Part shown: positions 35,922 to 44,128 of the stretch, piece after piece
Layout of the letters: the number at the start of each line of letters is the position of its first letter
Numbering within the stretch: position 1 is the stretch's first letter
Assembly: GCA_013112635.1 (NCBI GenBank)
Contig: JABFGF010000007.1
Coordinates: 62,001 to 126,000, forward strand
DNA length: 64,000 bases
Direction: 5' to 3'
Source of the DNA: Calditrichota bacterium
Lineage (GTDB): Bacteria; Calditrichota; Calditrichia; Calditrichales; J004
Position numbers and translations under genes: made by a program
Notes under the pieces: generated by a model
Database searches by the model: none
Told to the model about the DNA's origin: nothing
What the model saw: only the letters and a program-made list of their open reading frames with translations

Positions 35922-38851
35922 AACCAAGAGAACTATTTTTTCAAGCTGGTGATGAGCGATATTCGCTGCAATCCAATGATGGAGATTATTATAAACAGAA
36001 TGGAACTGTGGATGAAAACGTATTTAACCAGCATCTACAAGGCATCATTACAATGGGTGCCTATACAACCTACCAAAACAACTGCCTGTTCGGCGTTTGG
36101 GATATTGATATTAACAAATATTTTTATTCTAAACATGAAGATCCAATAGGCGCTTTTAAAGAATACAAAGATGATATAATACATATTCTAAAACAGTTTG
36201 ATGAGTACTTAAAGGATTATCCGCATTATTTTGAATTCAGTGGACGAAAGGGTGCCCATGTCTGGGTGTTCTTTGAAAAACCACTACCATCAGAAGATGT
36301 TTTTGATTTCTTAACAACTATTGAAGAAAAGATTTATTTTAGAAGACAGATCTTTCACATAGAAAAATTCCCTAAACAAGCCACAACTTCAGGAGATGGT
36401 AATTTAATAAAACTACCTCTTGCCATTCACAGAGTATCAGGTCACCGGGCTTATTGGTGTAATCCGGACTTGGAACAAGTTGATTTGAAATGGGAAGATA
36501 TAGAGAAGATAAAAAAACTCAAAGAAAGTAAAAAAAAGCAGAAATATAAGGGAAATAAACACGTACCTAAACCAGGAATTAACGGTAAAGTAGAATTCAT
36601 TAAATCTACACCAGAAGGTTTGGAGCGATTGGAAAAACGCTGTGTAGCTTTGAGGAATGCGCGACCGGAAGGAACAACAGAATCCAATAATTGGCATATA
36701 TTTGTTGGTGCGGTGTTTGGCCGGTTGAACCTTACCGAGAAAGTGCATGAAGCTTTTAGAAGTAATGCCTTCGACTACAACGAGCAAACCACCAGTTACC
36801 ATTTATCAAAACTAATGAGTGGTATGGGTAATCATCATCCGATTGGCTGCAAGTTTGCCGTTGATAATGGATTTTGCAATCATCCCTGCCGCACGGTAAC
36901 CCCATTTGATCATTTGAAAGACAGCTATCCCATGTTTGTGGATGATGTCCAGGACAAAAGCTCAAACTTTGTCAGTACTTCTACAAACCCACCATTGTTT
37001 AGCCTGGCAAGCGCATCTGTAAACCTGAACAAACAGATGGCGGATATTTATTCTGCTGACGTTGTTCCACAAGCACAAAAAGCCATTAAGGTTTATCAGG
37101 ATATTTTTGCCATGAATGATCAAAGTACAGCCGGCAATGCGATTGTATTGAACACGATTCCCGGTGGTTTTAAAACTACAGCTACAGTTGAAATGGTGGT
37201 TGACGCACTTAATGAGGATAAAGAATTTGGGGCTATTATTGTGGTGGAACGCAACAGGGATGTGATTAGGATTGCCGAAGAGATCAATAATTCCTTTGGT
37301 ATGTTTGGCCCGGCCTATCCTTTCTATGGTTACGATCCTGAAAATCCACAAGATTGCCTGCTAGGCCACAAGTCATATAAGGCAGGGATGTGTGATAAGA
37401 AAAACTGCTCAATACCGATGACAAAATGCCGCGTTAAGATGAACCATCTGATCCAGTATAATTATCGGGTTGTTGTAATGTCCCACCAGCGTCTTAAGAT
37501 GTATGGTTCTGAAATGAAGCGTTTCCAGAATTGGCATAATTCGATGAGTTCAAAATTCAGAAGAACACATTTGATAATCGATGAACAACCTCCGCTGTTG
37601 GAACTTATGCGCTTTGATAGTGACACTCTGAATAACTTCTTGTCCGTTTTGCCAAACTTAGACAATGGTGTTCAGTATGTGCAGGATTATACACAACCCG
37701 TTCTTGATTTAATCAAAAACATTGATGGAAGAACAAACGCCAGGGAAGTAATTAAACCACAAGAGGTCCCTGAGTTTAAATTTGATGCACGTTTTGAGAA
37801 TAGTTGGAAAGACTATACCCTTGACATGGCTTCGCTTAATGGACTTCCTGTGGCCCTTGAGAGTGTTTATAATTATGGCGGGATCTATATCAAAAAGAAC
37901 CTGGGCGGCTTACCGGAAATATCTACCGGTTACTACTTAAACAATAGCTGGGACTTTGACCGCACAATTATTCTAGATGGTACAGCTGATATTTCACAGA
38001 GGTATAAATCAACAGTTTTTGACAAGGTCTATGTTCCTCAGCTTCATACCTATGAGCATTTGACCTTCAAGTACTATAATAAATTTAACCTCAGTCGCAG
38101 CACATATGAGAAAAAAGAAAACCTGATTCCGGGTTTGGTCTCTGATATTAAGGAGGTTATTAAAAAACGCAATAAGGTGTATGTAGTGGTTTATAAGGAA
38201 AACATGGAATCTTATGCGAAAGAATTTACACCTGAGATAGAATCAGGAAAAGTAGTCCTGAGAACTTTTGGTTCTACCCGTGGTGATAATTCCATGCGTG
38301 ATTGTGATACTATCATATTTACAGGACTGATACATAAAGGTGAACTCAACTACCTGAGTGAGAGCCTGGTCTTGAACCAGGATTACTCCATGAACCTGAA
38401 TGCCCAGAAACACCGTAAATCCCGAAAGTTCAAAGACCGTAATACTGAAATCATAAAAATGTCTTCCTGGTTAGAGGATTTTGTACAGGAAGTTTACCGG
38501 ACACGCTTGCGTAGTCATAACCTGCAACAAGATGTTCAGGCTTATCTAATAGTTAGTGACCCTGATTTCCTTAATCTTATCGAAGGATATTTTGAAGGCT
38601 GTAAAATGGAAGAATGGGAGCCAAAAGAGATTTCAAAAGCCAGACTTACGGGTATAGCGGAAGAGATTGTTGAACAGGTAATCAACAGGGTTAAAGAAGG
38701 GGAGAGTAAGATTCCTAAAAACTCATTGGGTTTAAATTCTGATACCTTGAAGAAGACTCTGAATAGAAATCCAGAGATTGAAGAAATCTTAAATGATGCA
38801 GGAATTGAAATTCATAATAAGAACTTCGCAAAGGGGACAGTTTCTATATAA
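35918..38851 (+). CDS. Primase-helicase fusion (archaeo-eukaryotic primase plus P-loop helicase)
   Basis: A 977-residue protein. The N-terminal third is an AEP-type primase like that of TOTE-type and mobile-element proteins: VWDIDIN (catalytic Asp62, Asp64), SGRKGAH (108-114) and KLPLAIH (165-171). A Cys/His segment near 305-330 (GCKFAVDNGFCNHPC) may bind zinc. The helicase-like half has a P-loop PGGFKTT (415-421) and a DEQPP motif II (Asp555-Glu556). It probably primes and unwinds DNA for replication of the element. The stop codon lies within the first of two hairpin repeats. A nuclease domain, typical of TOTE systems, is not seen. Confidence 0.8.
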   Translation: MKPRELFFQAGDERYSLQSNDGDYYKQNGTVDENVFNQHLQGIITMGAYTTYQNNCLFGVWDIDINKYFYSKHEDPIGAFKEYKDDIIHILKQFDEYLKDYPHYFEFSGRKGAHVWVFFEKPLPSEDVFDFLTTIEEKIYFRRQIFHIEKFPKQATTSGDGNLIKLPLAIHRVSGHRAYWCNPDLEQVDLKWEDIEKIKKLKESKKKQKYKGNKHVPKPGINGKVEFIKSTPEGLERLEKRCVALRNARPEGTTESNNWHIFVGAVFGRLNLTEKVHEAFRSNAFDYNEQTTSYHLSKLMSGMGNHHPIGCKFAVDNGFCNHPCRTVTPFDHLKDSYPMFVDDVQDKSSNFVSTSTNPPLFSLASASVNLNKQMADIYSADVVPQAQKAIKVYQDIFAMNDQSTAGNAIVLNTIPGGFKTTATVEMVVDALNEDKEFGAIIVVERNRDVIRIAEEINNSFGMFGPAYPFYGYDPENPQDCLLGHKSYKAGMCDKKNCSIPMTKCRVKMNHLIQYNYRVVVMSHQRLKMYGSEMKRFQNWHNSMSSKFRRTHLIIDEQPPLLELMRFDSDTLNNFLSVLPNLDNGVQYVQDYTQPVLDLIKNIDGRTNAREVIKPQEVPEFKFDARFENSWKDYTLDMASLNGLPVALESVYNYGGIYIKKNLGGLPEISTGYYLNNSWDFDRTIILDGTADISQRYKSTVFDKVYVPQLHTYEHLTFKYYNKFNLSRSTYEKKENLIPGLVSDIKEVIKKRNKVYVVVYKENMESYAKEFTPEIESGKVVLRTFGSTRGDNSMRDCDTIIFTGLIHKGELNYLSESLVLNQDYSMNLNAQKHRKSRKFKDRNTEIIKMSSWLEDFVQEVYRTRLRSHNLQQDVQAYLIVSDPDFLNLIEGYFEGCKMEEWEPKEISKARLTGIAEEIVEQVINRVKEGESKIPKNSLGLNSDTLKKTLNRNPEIEEILNDAGIEIHNKNFAKGTVSI

Positions 38852-38943
38852 TATAGAGTAGTAATTGTCCCCTTTGGAACAGAACGAAAAAACAAAAGAG
38901 TTGCAGTTTCTATATAATCATAGAGTAATAATTGCAACGCTTC
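38830..38943. repeat. Two hairpins with a shared core and independently paired arms
   Basis: Copy 1: arms AAAGGGGACA (38830-38839) and TGTCCCCTTT (38866-38875). Copy 2: arms AAGAGTTGCA (38896-38905) and TGCAACGCTT (38933-38942), one A-G mismatch. Between the arms both have nearly the same 26-27 nt core, starting GTTTCTATATAAT and ending in TARTAAT, which itself can form a small TCTAT(A)/(T)ATAGA hairpin. Arms differ between copies yet remain complementary in each, the pattern expected of a conserved structure. The first copy overlaps the end of the primase-helicase gene. Confidence 0.75.
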
Positions 38944-38984
38944 TAGCAAGAATAATTAATTAATAAACCTAGGACCGAATAAAT

Positions 38985-39338
38985 ATGGAACAACTTAACG
39001 CATGGGACAAATGGCTTGAGACCAAAACCCCTATAAGGAAACGAAAACACAATTACCCAAAAATAAGAAAGAAAGGCATTCACAAAAACTCTCAAAAATA
39101 TCAACTATTGCAAGAATATTCTGAGTCATATATAAAGGAGACCTGGATTAAGCATGGAATATACATGGCAGGTGAAATTTTGGATGCATCTCCAAAAGTA
39201 ATCTGGCACCTGGCAAGAGAAAAAGGTTGGAAACGCCCCTTGCCAGATTTTTTAGCATTGGCTGCCCAGACGGGCAATTGGAAGATCACAGAGAACTATT
39301 ATATTGAGGAAGAGAAAGATGAAAATATATTGGGTTAG
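38985..39338 (+). CDS. Hypothetical basic protein with HTH-like C-terminal part
   Basis: A 117-residue protein, not recognised. The N-terminal 40 residues are strongly basic (KTPIRKRKHNYPKIRKKG). Residues 60-90 (YMAGEILDASPKVIWHLARE) read like a helix-turn-helix, so DNA binding is plausible. It overlaps the following small gene. Confidence 0.5.
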   Translation: MEQLNAWDKWLETKTPIRKRKHNYPKIRKKGIHKNSQKYQLLQEYSESYIKETWIKHGIYMAGEILDASPKVIWHLAREKGWKRPLPDFLALAAQTGNWKITENYYIEEEKDENILG

Positions 39339-39573
39339 GAAAAGAATTTTCAAATGTGCTACAGATGAATTTGATGATTATTATAATTGGATTAATGAAA
39401 ACTTCATAGTCTACGATTTCGGAGATTTTCACTATTCCGAGTTGGGAGTAGACCTGCTGGTTTACTATCTTGAAAGGGATGATTTACTGCCCAGTAGTCC
39501 TTACAAGCAAATACATGATTGGCAAAGCAATCGAAGCAATGCACCGGCCGATGCCATTAGCTGGGAAAATTAA
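39319..39573 (+). CDS. Hypothetical small acidic protein, 84 aa
   Basis: Not recognised. Starts at the ATG at 39319 with GAGGAAGAG just upstream; an in-frame TTG five codons before is less likely. Rich in Asp, Tyr and Trp (FDDYYNWINENFIVYDFGDFHY). It overlaps the upstream gene by 20 nt, so it is probably a translationally coupled partner. Confidence 0.5.
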   Translation: MKIYWVRKRIFKCATDEFDDYYNWINENFIVYDFGDFHYSELGVDLLVYYLERDDLLPSSPYKQIHDWQSNRSNAPADAISWEN

Positions 39574-39632
39574 TAATTTTCAGTTAAGTCTTTAAAAAAC
39601 AATGGAATAAGCCTTTTTTGAAAGTACTTTTT

Positions 39633-39728
39633 TGTATTCGAACGACATACTTACGGTACTCTTATGTACTCCAACGACACACTTAGAGTATGTTAATGTA
39701 CTCTAACAGTATGCTTAAAGATAGAATA
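39633..39728. repeat. Three 32-nt imperfect direct repeats (iteron-like)
   Basis: Units begin at 39633, 39665 and 39697 with TGTAYTC and continue YAACGACAYACTTA in the first two; the third is more diverged. They are exactly 32 nt apart, three turns of the helix. There are no unique spacers. They lie in the non-coding stretch downstream of the primase module and may be binding sites for an origin protein or a regulator. Confidence 0.6.
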
Positions 39729-39736
39729 ACTTGCAA

Positions 39737-39760
39737 AAGCCGATTCATTTGAATCGGCTT
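39737..39760. terminator. Hairpin, probable terminator
   Basis: Perfect 10-bp stem AAGCCGATTC (39737-39746) / GAATCGGCTT (39751-39760), loop ATTT, following the direct repeats. The T run after it is short, so it may alternatively be part of the replication region. Confidence 0.55.
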
Positions 39761-39855
39761 GTTATTTGTAATATTCGAAACTTTAACTACCTATTTAAAG
39801 AATTAGATACGCGGGAATGCCAGATCGTTAATATTTATTTACCAATATTGTATAG

Positions 39856-40758
39856 CTAATCATTCAACTCAACATCAGATGCTATTTCTTTACCATCATC
39901 ATTTTTCACAATTTTATATTTAACTTGATCACCAGGTCTTAAATCATTAAAATCAACGCCATTAACTGACTGGTGATGGAAAAAAAGGTTATCCGGTGAT
40001 CTTTTAATAAACCCATAACCATTTTTTATATTTAGGATTTCACCTGACCCCTTGTTTGCGCTAATATTTTCTTTGATTCTTTCAAATTTTTGTTGCATAA
40101 AAATATTGTTGATTTGAAATGAACCTTTAGAAACCCTATTGTCAATTTCTTCATGCATAGAGATTGGATATGTAACGACTTCTAATAAATCTTGAGCGGT
40201 TCTTGTTGTTCTCTTCTTTCCATTATCATCGTTGTAACTGAAGTCCCAAGACAATAACATTACTCTGGTTCCTAATGTGTTTAACTTGCGGATTAAAGGT
40301 GTATAATCGCCGTCAGAAGCAACTAGAACCAAAACATTAAATCGCTTATAAAAAGCTAATTCAAATGCTTCAAGGGCAAGCCAGACATCAATTCCTTTTT
40401 CGTGTTTTATTCCTGATACAGATGTTCTTATTGGTAAGTAATGAGTTGTAACACCCTCTTTCATTAATACATCATCGAAAAGCCTATCATAATAAAGAGA
40501 ATTTGATTTCTCTGCTGCTTCACGGGCGTTTAATCTGCCACGAAAATAGTGAGAGTCAACAATTTGACAATGTCGATAACCAGATGAATCACCTTCAACT
40601 TCTGCTACTTTATGTCTTATATAATCATGTAATCCAGAAACACTTATACGAGCTTTTCTTTCATGAACATAAGCGTAATAATTACTAACATGCAGGAAGT
40701 AATTACCATCATAAAACACACCAATTCGGGTCAATTTGTTTTGTTTATCTAAATTCAT
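39856..40758 (-). CDS. NYN-domain RNase-like protein with C-terminal cold-shock domain
   Basis: A 300-residue protein. The N-terminal NYN (LabA/DUF88) domain of the PIN superfamily shows VFYDGNYF (Asp17), the motif KGIDVWLALEAFELAF and the acidic ASDGDYTPLIRKL strand-loop, consistent with a metal-dependent endoribonuclease. From about residue 236 a cold-shock/OB domain follows, with NGYGFIKR and DNLFFHHQSVNG matching RNP1 and RNP2 surfaces. The pair suggests an RNase directed to single-stranded RNA. AAGGAG precedes its ATG. It reads away from the BREX genes and may act in defence or regulation of the element. Confidence 0.85.
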   Translation of the reverse strand: MNLDKQNKLTRIGVFYDGNYFLHVSNYYAYVHERKARISVSGLHDYIRHKVAEVEGDSSGYRHCQIVDSHYFRGRLNAREAAEKSNSLYYDRLFDDVLMKEGVTTHYLPIRTSVSGIKHEKGIDVWLALEAFELAFYKRFNVLVLVASDGDYTPLIRKLNTLGTRVMLLSWDFSYNDDNGKKRTTRTAQDLLEVVTYPISMHEEIDNRVSKGSFQINNIFMQQKFERIKENISANKGSGEILNIKNGYGFIKRSPDNLFFHHQSVNGVDFNDLRPGDQVKYKIVKNDDGKEIASDVELND

Positions 40759-40919
40759 ATTACTCCTTCCGGCTTAACTGATATAAGAGTTTTAAACACG
40801 AATAAGCTAATTACCCTACACTAAGCCCCTATAAAAGCTTAGTGGAAAAATAAAAATTGTTGAAGACAGAATTCGACTCCTCTTTTTACTATATATAATA
40901 CTAACCTAAAAACGTTTAA

Positions 40920-40950
40920 AACACAATAAAAATCTAACTTTTATTGTGTT
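40920..40950. repeat. 12-bp inverted repeat hairpin
   Basis: AACACAATAAAA (40920-40931) and TTTTATTGTGTT (40939-40950) are perfect complements around a 7-nt loop. Could be a terminator-like structure on the minus strand or part of the NYN gene leader. Confidence 0.5.
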
Positions 40951-41123
40951 GTGTACAAAGTCACCCCTTTAAACTTCTTCATCACTAATGGAAAGATTAA
41001 CTTCAAGTCAGGATTAAATTTATACCTTTTAGCAGTATACTCATTTCGGTTTTAGCTAATTAAACATTTTAAATAGTTATAAATCCATGACACTTCTTTT
41101 CAGGTAACAAATACTACTTTAGT

Positions 41124-41141
41124 AAGTAACAAGTGTTACTT
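41124..41141. promoter_or_regulatory. 18-bp palindrome, candidate activator-binding site
   Basis: AAGTAACA-AG-TGTTACTT is a perfect inverted repeat with 8-bp arms. Its centre is about 75 nt upstream of the start expected from the sigma54 promoter, a position suited to an upstream activating sequence. A second GTAACAA half-site lies 23 nt to the left. Confidence 0.5.
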
Positions 41142-41180
41142 TGTTTAGCTGGAAACAGCATTCAAAGCCTATTCTTTCGT

Positions 41181-41197
41181 TTGGCACAGCCGTTGTA
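41181..41197 (+). promoter_or_regulatory. Sigma54 (-24/-12) promoter of the BREX island
   Basis: TTGGCACA-GCCG-TTGTA matches the consensus YTGGCACG-N4-TTGCW with exact spacing; GG lies at 41183-41184 and G of the -12 box at 41195. The only departures are A for the last G of the -24 box and T for C at -12. Transcription would start near 41208, 31 nt before the first gene. Dependence on an activator of the GAFTGA class is implied, and such a gene is in the same island at 58543. Confidence 0.65.
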
Positions 41198-41238
41198 ATA
41201 TAAGCTTCCAAAAAACAAAACATTAATTGGAGGATACA

Positions 41239-42615
41239 ATGAGCAATACAGCCAAACAAAACATTCTTAATATTAATGATGCCACTTTGAGCATAGATGA
41301 ATCACTAAGACAGGTGACATTAAACAAACTAAATGTAAATACGCCTGAATTCTTTCATTTAATCAATAAGCAGGAAACGCCCGCCGAACAAATCCAGGAA
41401 GCACGGAAAGTAATTGCGATTGGTTCTTTTGTGAAATCTAAAGTGGAAATGGTAATGGATACTGATTTTATTGAATCGCGAGTTAAGGATATGACCCATG
41501 GTTTCCAATCGCAGATGCAGCTAATTCAAAAAGAAATGATTCAGGAAGTTGATAAAAACTTTGATCCTGCCCAGAAAGAAAGTTATACAGCACGTATGAA
41601 CCGCTTCTTCCAGGAAAAAAGCCGTGAATTTAATGAGGCAGCTGAAAAGGCTATTGGTGAGCTAATCAATCAAAACAAGCTTGTAAAAGAAAAAATTCAA
41701 GGCTCATTAGATCCCGACATCAAAAGCAGTTACCTAGGGCAGTTGATAGACTTTGTTGATACCTTTAAAGGAGATATCGAAAAACGCTTTGATGTAAAAC
41801 AGGCAGGCAGTTTAACCCATGATCTTAAAAAAATGCTGGTTGATCAATTCGGCAAAGATGGCGAGTTACTTCAATCCGTTGAAAAGAGGTTTTCACTGGA
41901 TAGCTCAGATTCTTTTGCCAGCCAGGTGTTTAAGAAGCTGGAAGACATAAAACAGGAAGTTAAAGCAACAAAAAGTGCTGCTGAAGCTGAAGAGTTGATA
42001 ATCCAATCAACACCCAAAAAAGGATTTGCCTTTGAGGATGTGTTGGAAAATACGCTCGAAGATTTAGCAGCCACCCGTGGAGATATTGTTGAAAATTTAA
42101 GCACTACAGCAGGTGATGTTACCCGCAGTAAAAAAGGGGACTTTAATTACACGATTAGCTCTATAGGTAAAAAGATTGCCATCGAAGCCAAAAGCAAAGC
42201 AATGCCAGCCCTTAAAAATGTATTGGTTGATATAAAGCTTACCAAAGAAAATCGTAATGCTGACTACGTTATCTACCTAACTGAGCATGAAGATCAGTTA
42301 CACAAACAGGTGGGTCTGTTCCAGGAATATGATGATGATAAATTGATTACCCATTTTGGTTTATTGGAAATAGCACTGAAAGTTGCCGTTTCGAGATTGA
42401 TATTGGAAAACAATGAGATTGATGGCATCGACAGGTCAGAAGTAGAAAATGAAATTAATGCCATCATCAATTCTATTAAAAGCTTTCGCAGTATTAAAAC
42501 CGCTGCCAATAATATCCACAAAGAAGCAGATAAAATCCTTTCGCAAAGCACAATCATAAATGATGAAGTCAGCGCAGCTGTTGCAAATCTTAACACAATA
42601 ATTTTAGACAATTAG
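41239..42615 (+). CDS. Coiled-coil protein with a PD-(D/E)XK nuclease-like C-terminal domain
   Basis: A 458-residue protein, first gene of the BREX island. Residues 1-260 are mostly long coiled coil (MTHGFQSQMQLIQKEMIQE and similar). From about 262 a domain begins GFAFEDVLENTLEDL, continues with Asp301 in KKGDFNYTI and the ExK signature Glu316-x-Lys318 in IAIEAKSK, followed by NADYVIYLT; this is the order of the PD-(D/E)XK fold as seen in RmuC/DUF2130-type nucleases. GGAGG precedes the ATG at 41239, chosen over an upstream in-frame ATT/GAG start. Possible DNA cutter or DNA-end sensor of the system. Not a standard BREX gene. Confidence 0.65.
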   Translation: MSNTAKQNILNINDATLSIDESLRQVTLNKLNVNTPEFFHLINKQETPAEQIQEARKVIAIGSFVKSKVEMVMDTDFIESRVKDMTHGFQSQMQLIQKEMIQEVDKNFDPAQKESYTARMNRFFQEKSREFNEAAEKAIGELINQNKLVKEKIQGSLDPDIKSSYLGQLIDFVDTFKGDIEKRFDVKQAGSLTHDLKKMLVDQFGKDGELLQSVEKRFSLDSSDSFASQVFKKLEDIKQEVKATKSAAEAEELIIQSTPKKGFAFEDVLENTLEDLAATRGDIVENLSTTAGDVTRSKKGDFNYTISSIGKKIAIEAKSKAMPALKNVLVDIKLTKENRNADYVIYLTEHEDQLHKQVGLFQEYDDDKLITHFGLLEIALKVAVSRLILENNEIDGIDRSEVENEINAIINSIKSFRSIKTAANNIHKEADKILSQSTIINDEVSAAVANLNTIILDN

Positions 42616-42624
42616 GAGGTTAAC

Positions 42625-43236
42625 ATGAGTGACTACACAGATATAACAATTATTCTGGACAGGTCCGGGTCGATGGAAGAAATTCATGAAGAGACTATCC
42701 TCGGTTTCAACAACTTTATTGGAGAGCAGCAAAAACTGGATAAGAAGGCTACTTTGACTTTAGTGCAGTTTGATCATGAATATGAACGCGTTTATGAAGC
42801 CAGGGATTTAAAGAAAATTGGTTCACTGAATTATAAATCTTACCAACCTCGTGGGACCACAGCACTACTGGATGCTATTGGCAGAACAATTATTGACACG
42901 GATAGCAGGGTATCTGAATTCAAACCCGAGAAAGTGGTGGTGGTAATTATTACGGATGGTTATGAAAATGCCAGCACGGAATATAATCGAAATCTAATAT
43001 TCAGTATGATCGCTAAGCATAAGAAATGGGATATTATATTTTTGGGCGCTAACCAGGATGCAATTAAAGAAGCGGGTGATCTTGGGATAGCAAGTGACAG
43101 CAGCTTAACCTTTCAGTGTGATAATGATGGTATTTCTGATGCACTTCTTGCTGTGTCTGAAAACATTTCAGCGTTACGCCAGAAAAAACACAAAATACGT
43201 TTTACAGATGATCAGAGAAATAAACAAAAAAGATAA
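42625..43236 (+). CDS. von Willebrand factor A (vWA) domain protein
   Basis: A 203-residue stand-alone vWA domain with a complete MIDAS: DRSGS (Asp12, Ser14, Ser16), GTTAL (Thr) and the VVIITDGYENAS aspartate. Such domains bind metal-dependent ligands and often work with AAA+ ATPases. AGGAGG lies just upstream, 9 nt after the coiled-coil nuclease-like gene, so the two genes are likely co-expressed and may interact. The C-terminal tail is basic. Confidence 0.85.
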   Translation: MSDYTDITIILDRSGSMEEIHEETILGFNNFIGEQQKLDKKATLTLVQFDHEYERVYEARDLKKIGSLNYKSYQPRGTTALLDAIGRTIIDTDSRVSEFKPEKVVVVIITDGYENASTEYNRNLIFSMIAKHKKWDIIFLGANQDAIKEAGDLGIASDSSLTFQCDNDGISDALLAVSENISALRQKKHKIRFTDDQRNKQKR

Positions 43237-43256
43237 CAAATATAATAGGGGGTAGT

Positions 43257-43373
43257 ATGCCTTTAGATTATGAAATTATCGAAGCTCTGGACATTCACTT
43301 AGGTGAGTACTGGTCTTATGTAAATGTAATTCCACTATTTGATATAAGTATATGTACAGTCGGTTATTTTTAA
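43257..43373 (+). CDS. Small ORF, 38 aa, possibly a gene remnant
   Basis: ATG with AGGGGG upstream, encoding a 38-residue peptide containing LDYEIIEALDIHLGEYWSYV. A second degenerate copy of this LDY...LGEYWS segment follows at 43405-43492 without a start. The pair looks like the decay of a duplicated gene. It might be translated but I would not assign a function. Confidence 0.3.
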   Translation: MPLDYEIIEALDIHLGEYWSYVNVIPLFDISICTVGYF

Positions 43374-43404
43374 TTTGAAAACCCCTTTTAATAAATAAGC
43401 TTAA

Positions 43405-43492
43405 CGATTAGATTATAAAAAAGACATTTTCATTTTTTTAGGTGAATATTGGTCTTTGTATAATAGAGCAAACAAGAAATTAAATCGAATTT
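43405..43492 (+). pseudogene. Degenerate second copy of the LDY...LGEYWS segment
   Basis: After a stop codon, an open stretch encodes RLDYKK then IFLGEYWSLYN and stops three bases before the brxA start. It shares roughly 50-60 bases of imperfect identity with 43264-43323 (TTAGATTAT, GACATT and TTAGGTGA-TA-TGGTCTT in both). No start codon is available. Confidence 0.35.
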
Positions 43493-43495
43493 GAA

Positions 43496-44128
43496 ATGCC
43501 AAAGACTAATTTACAAAACTATGCATTTACCTTTACGGCAGGTGGTCTGTTGCTGGATGAGATACTTTCATTGCTTGACTATCTAATTGAAAATCGAGTT
43601 AATGAGTTAAATGATGCGATCAAGAAAAACGATATCCTTAAAACAAATGCAATGGCATCACGGGTCAGAATTGTAACTGAAATTCGTCGTAGATATAAAG
43701 CGGTCGATTCATGGGTCTGGACGTTTCTTAAGAATAGTAACCTTGATGAGCAAAAATTAATTCTGTTTTTTGTGATGCTCAAGGCAACACCCATTTTTTT
43801 TGATTTTCAAAGTGAAGTCATTCTAGAAAAATGGCGTTCAAGAGATCTTCATTTAGATAAAAATGATGTACTTTATTTTTTTGATAAAAAAACCCAAGTT
43901 TATCCAGATATAGAAACAAGAACAGAAGCAACTAGAACCAAAGCAGCAACAGTAATAGTGCGAATACTTAGAGAAAGTGGCATACTAGTAAAAAACACAA
44001 TCAATCAGCCTCAGGCAGCGGATTATTTTTGGAATTATTTTATTAAACATGATGAAGCCTGGTTTCTCGAGTTAGCCTTGCTGCCACAACATCAACGCAA
44101 AGAATTAATGGATAACTATGAAGATTGA
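43496..44128 (+). CDS. brxA: BREX protein BrxA (DUF1819 family)
   Basis: A 210-residue protein with the BrxA-type start YAFTFTAGGLLLDEILSLLDY and a helical body. It is the first core gene of a type I BREX set (brxA-brxB-brxC-pglX-pglZ-brxL). BrxA proteins are small DNA-binding proteins in the BREX complex. The stop overlaps brxB by 11 nt. Confidence 0.82.
   Translation: MPKTNLQNYAFTFTAGGLLLDEILSLLDYLIENRVNELNDAIKKNDILKTNAMASRVRIVTEIRRRYKAVDSWVWTFLKNSNLDEQKLILFFVMLKATPIFFDFQSEVILEKWRSRDLHLDKNDVLYFFDKKTQVYPDIETRTEATRTKAATVIVRILRESGILVKNTINQPQAADYFWNYFIKHDEAWFLELALLPQHQRKELMDNYED

Larger units (their letters stand above)
40759..41226. other. Divergent control region between the NYN gene and the BREX island
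   Basis: 468 nt without a gene. It contains a CACTAAGC/GCTTAGTG hairpin (40819-40844), a 12-bp hairpin (40920-40950), a repeated GTAACAA motif (41104, 41127), an 18-bp palindrome (41124-41141) and a sigma54-type promoter (41181-41197). The last two are listed separately. Confidence 0.6.

Noticed and set aside
39633-39728. Direct repeats considered as a CRISPR array
   Set aside because: Units are contiguous with no unique spacers, only three copies, and no cas genes are nearby.
40819-40844. CACTAAGC/GCTTAGTG hairpin upstream of the NYN gene considered as a terminator
   Set aside because: It lacks a T run in either direction; I mention it only as part of the control region.
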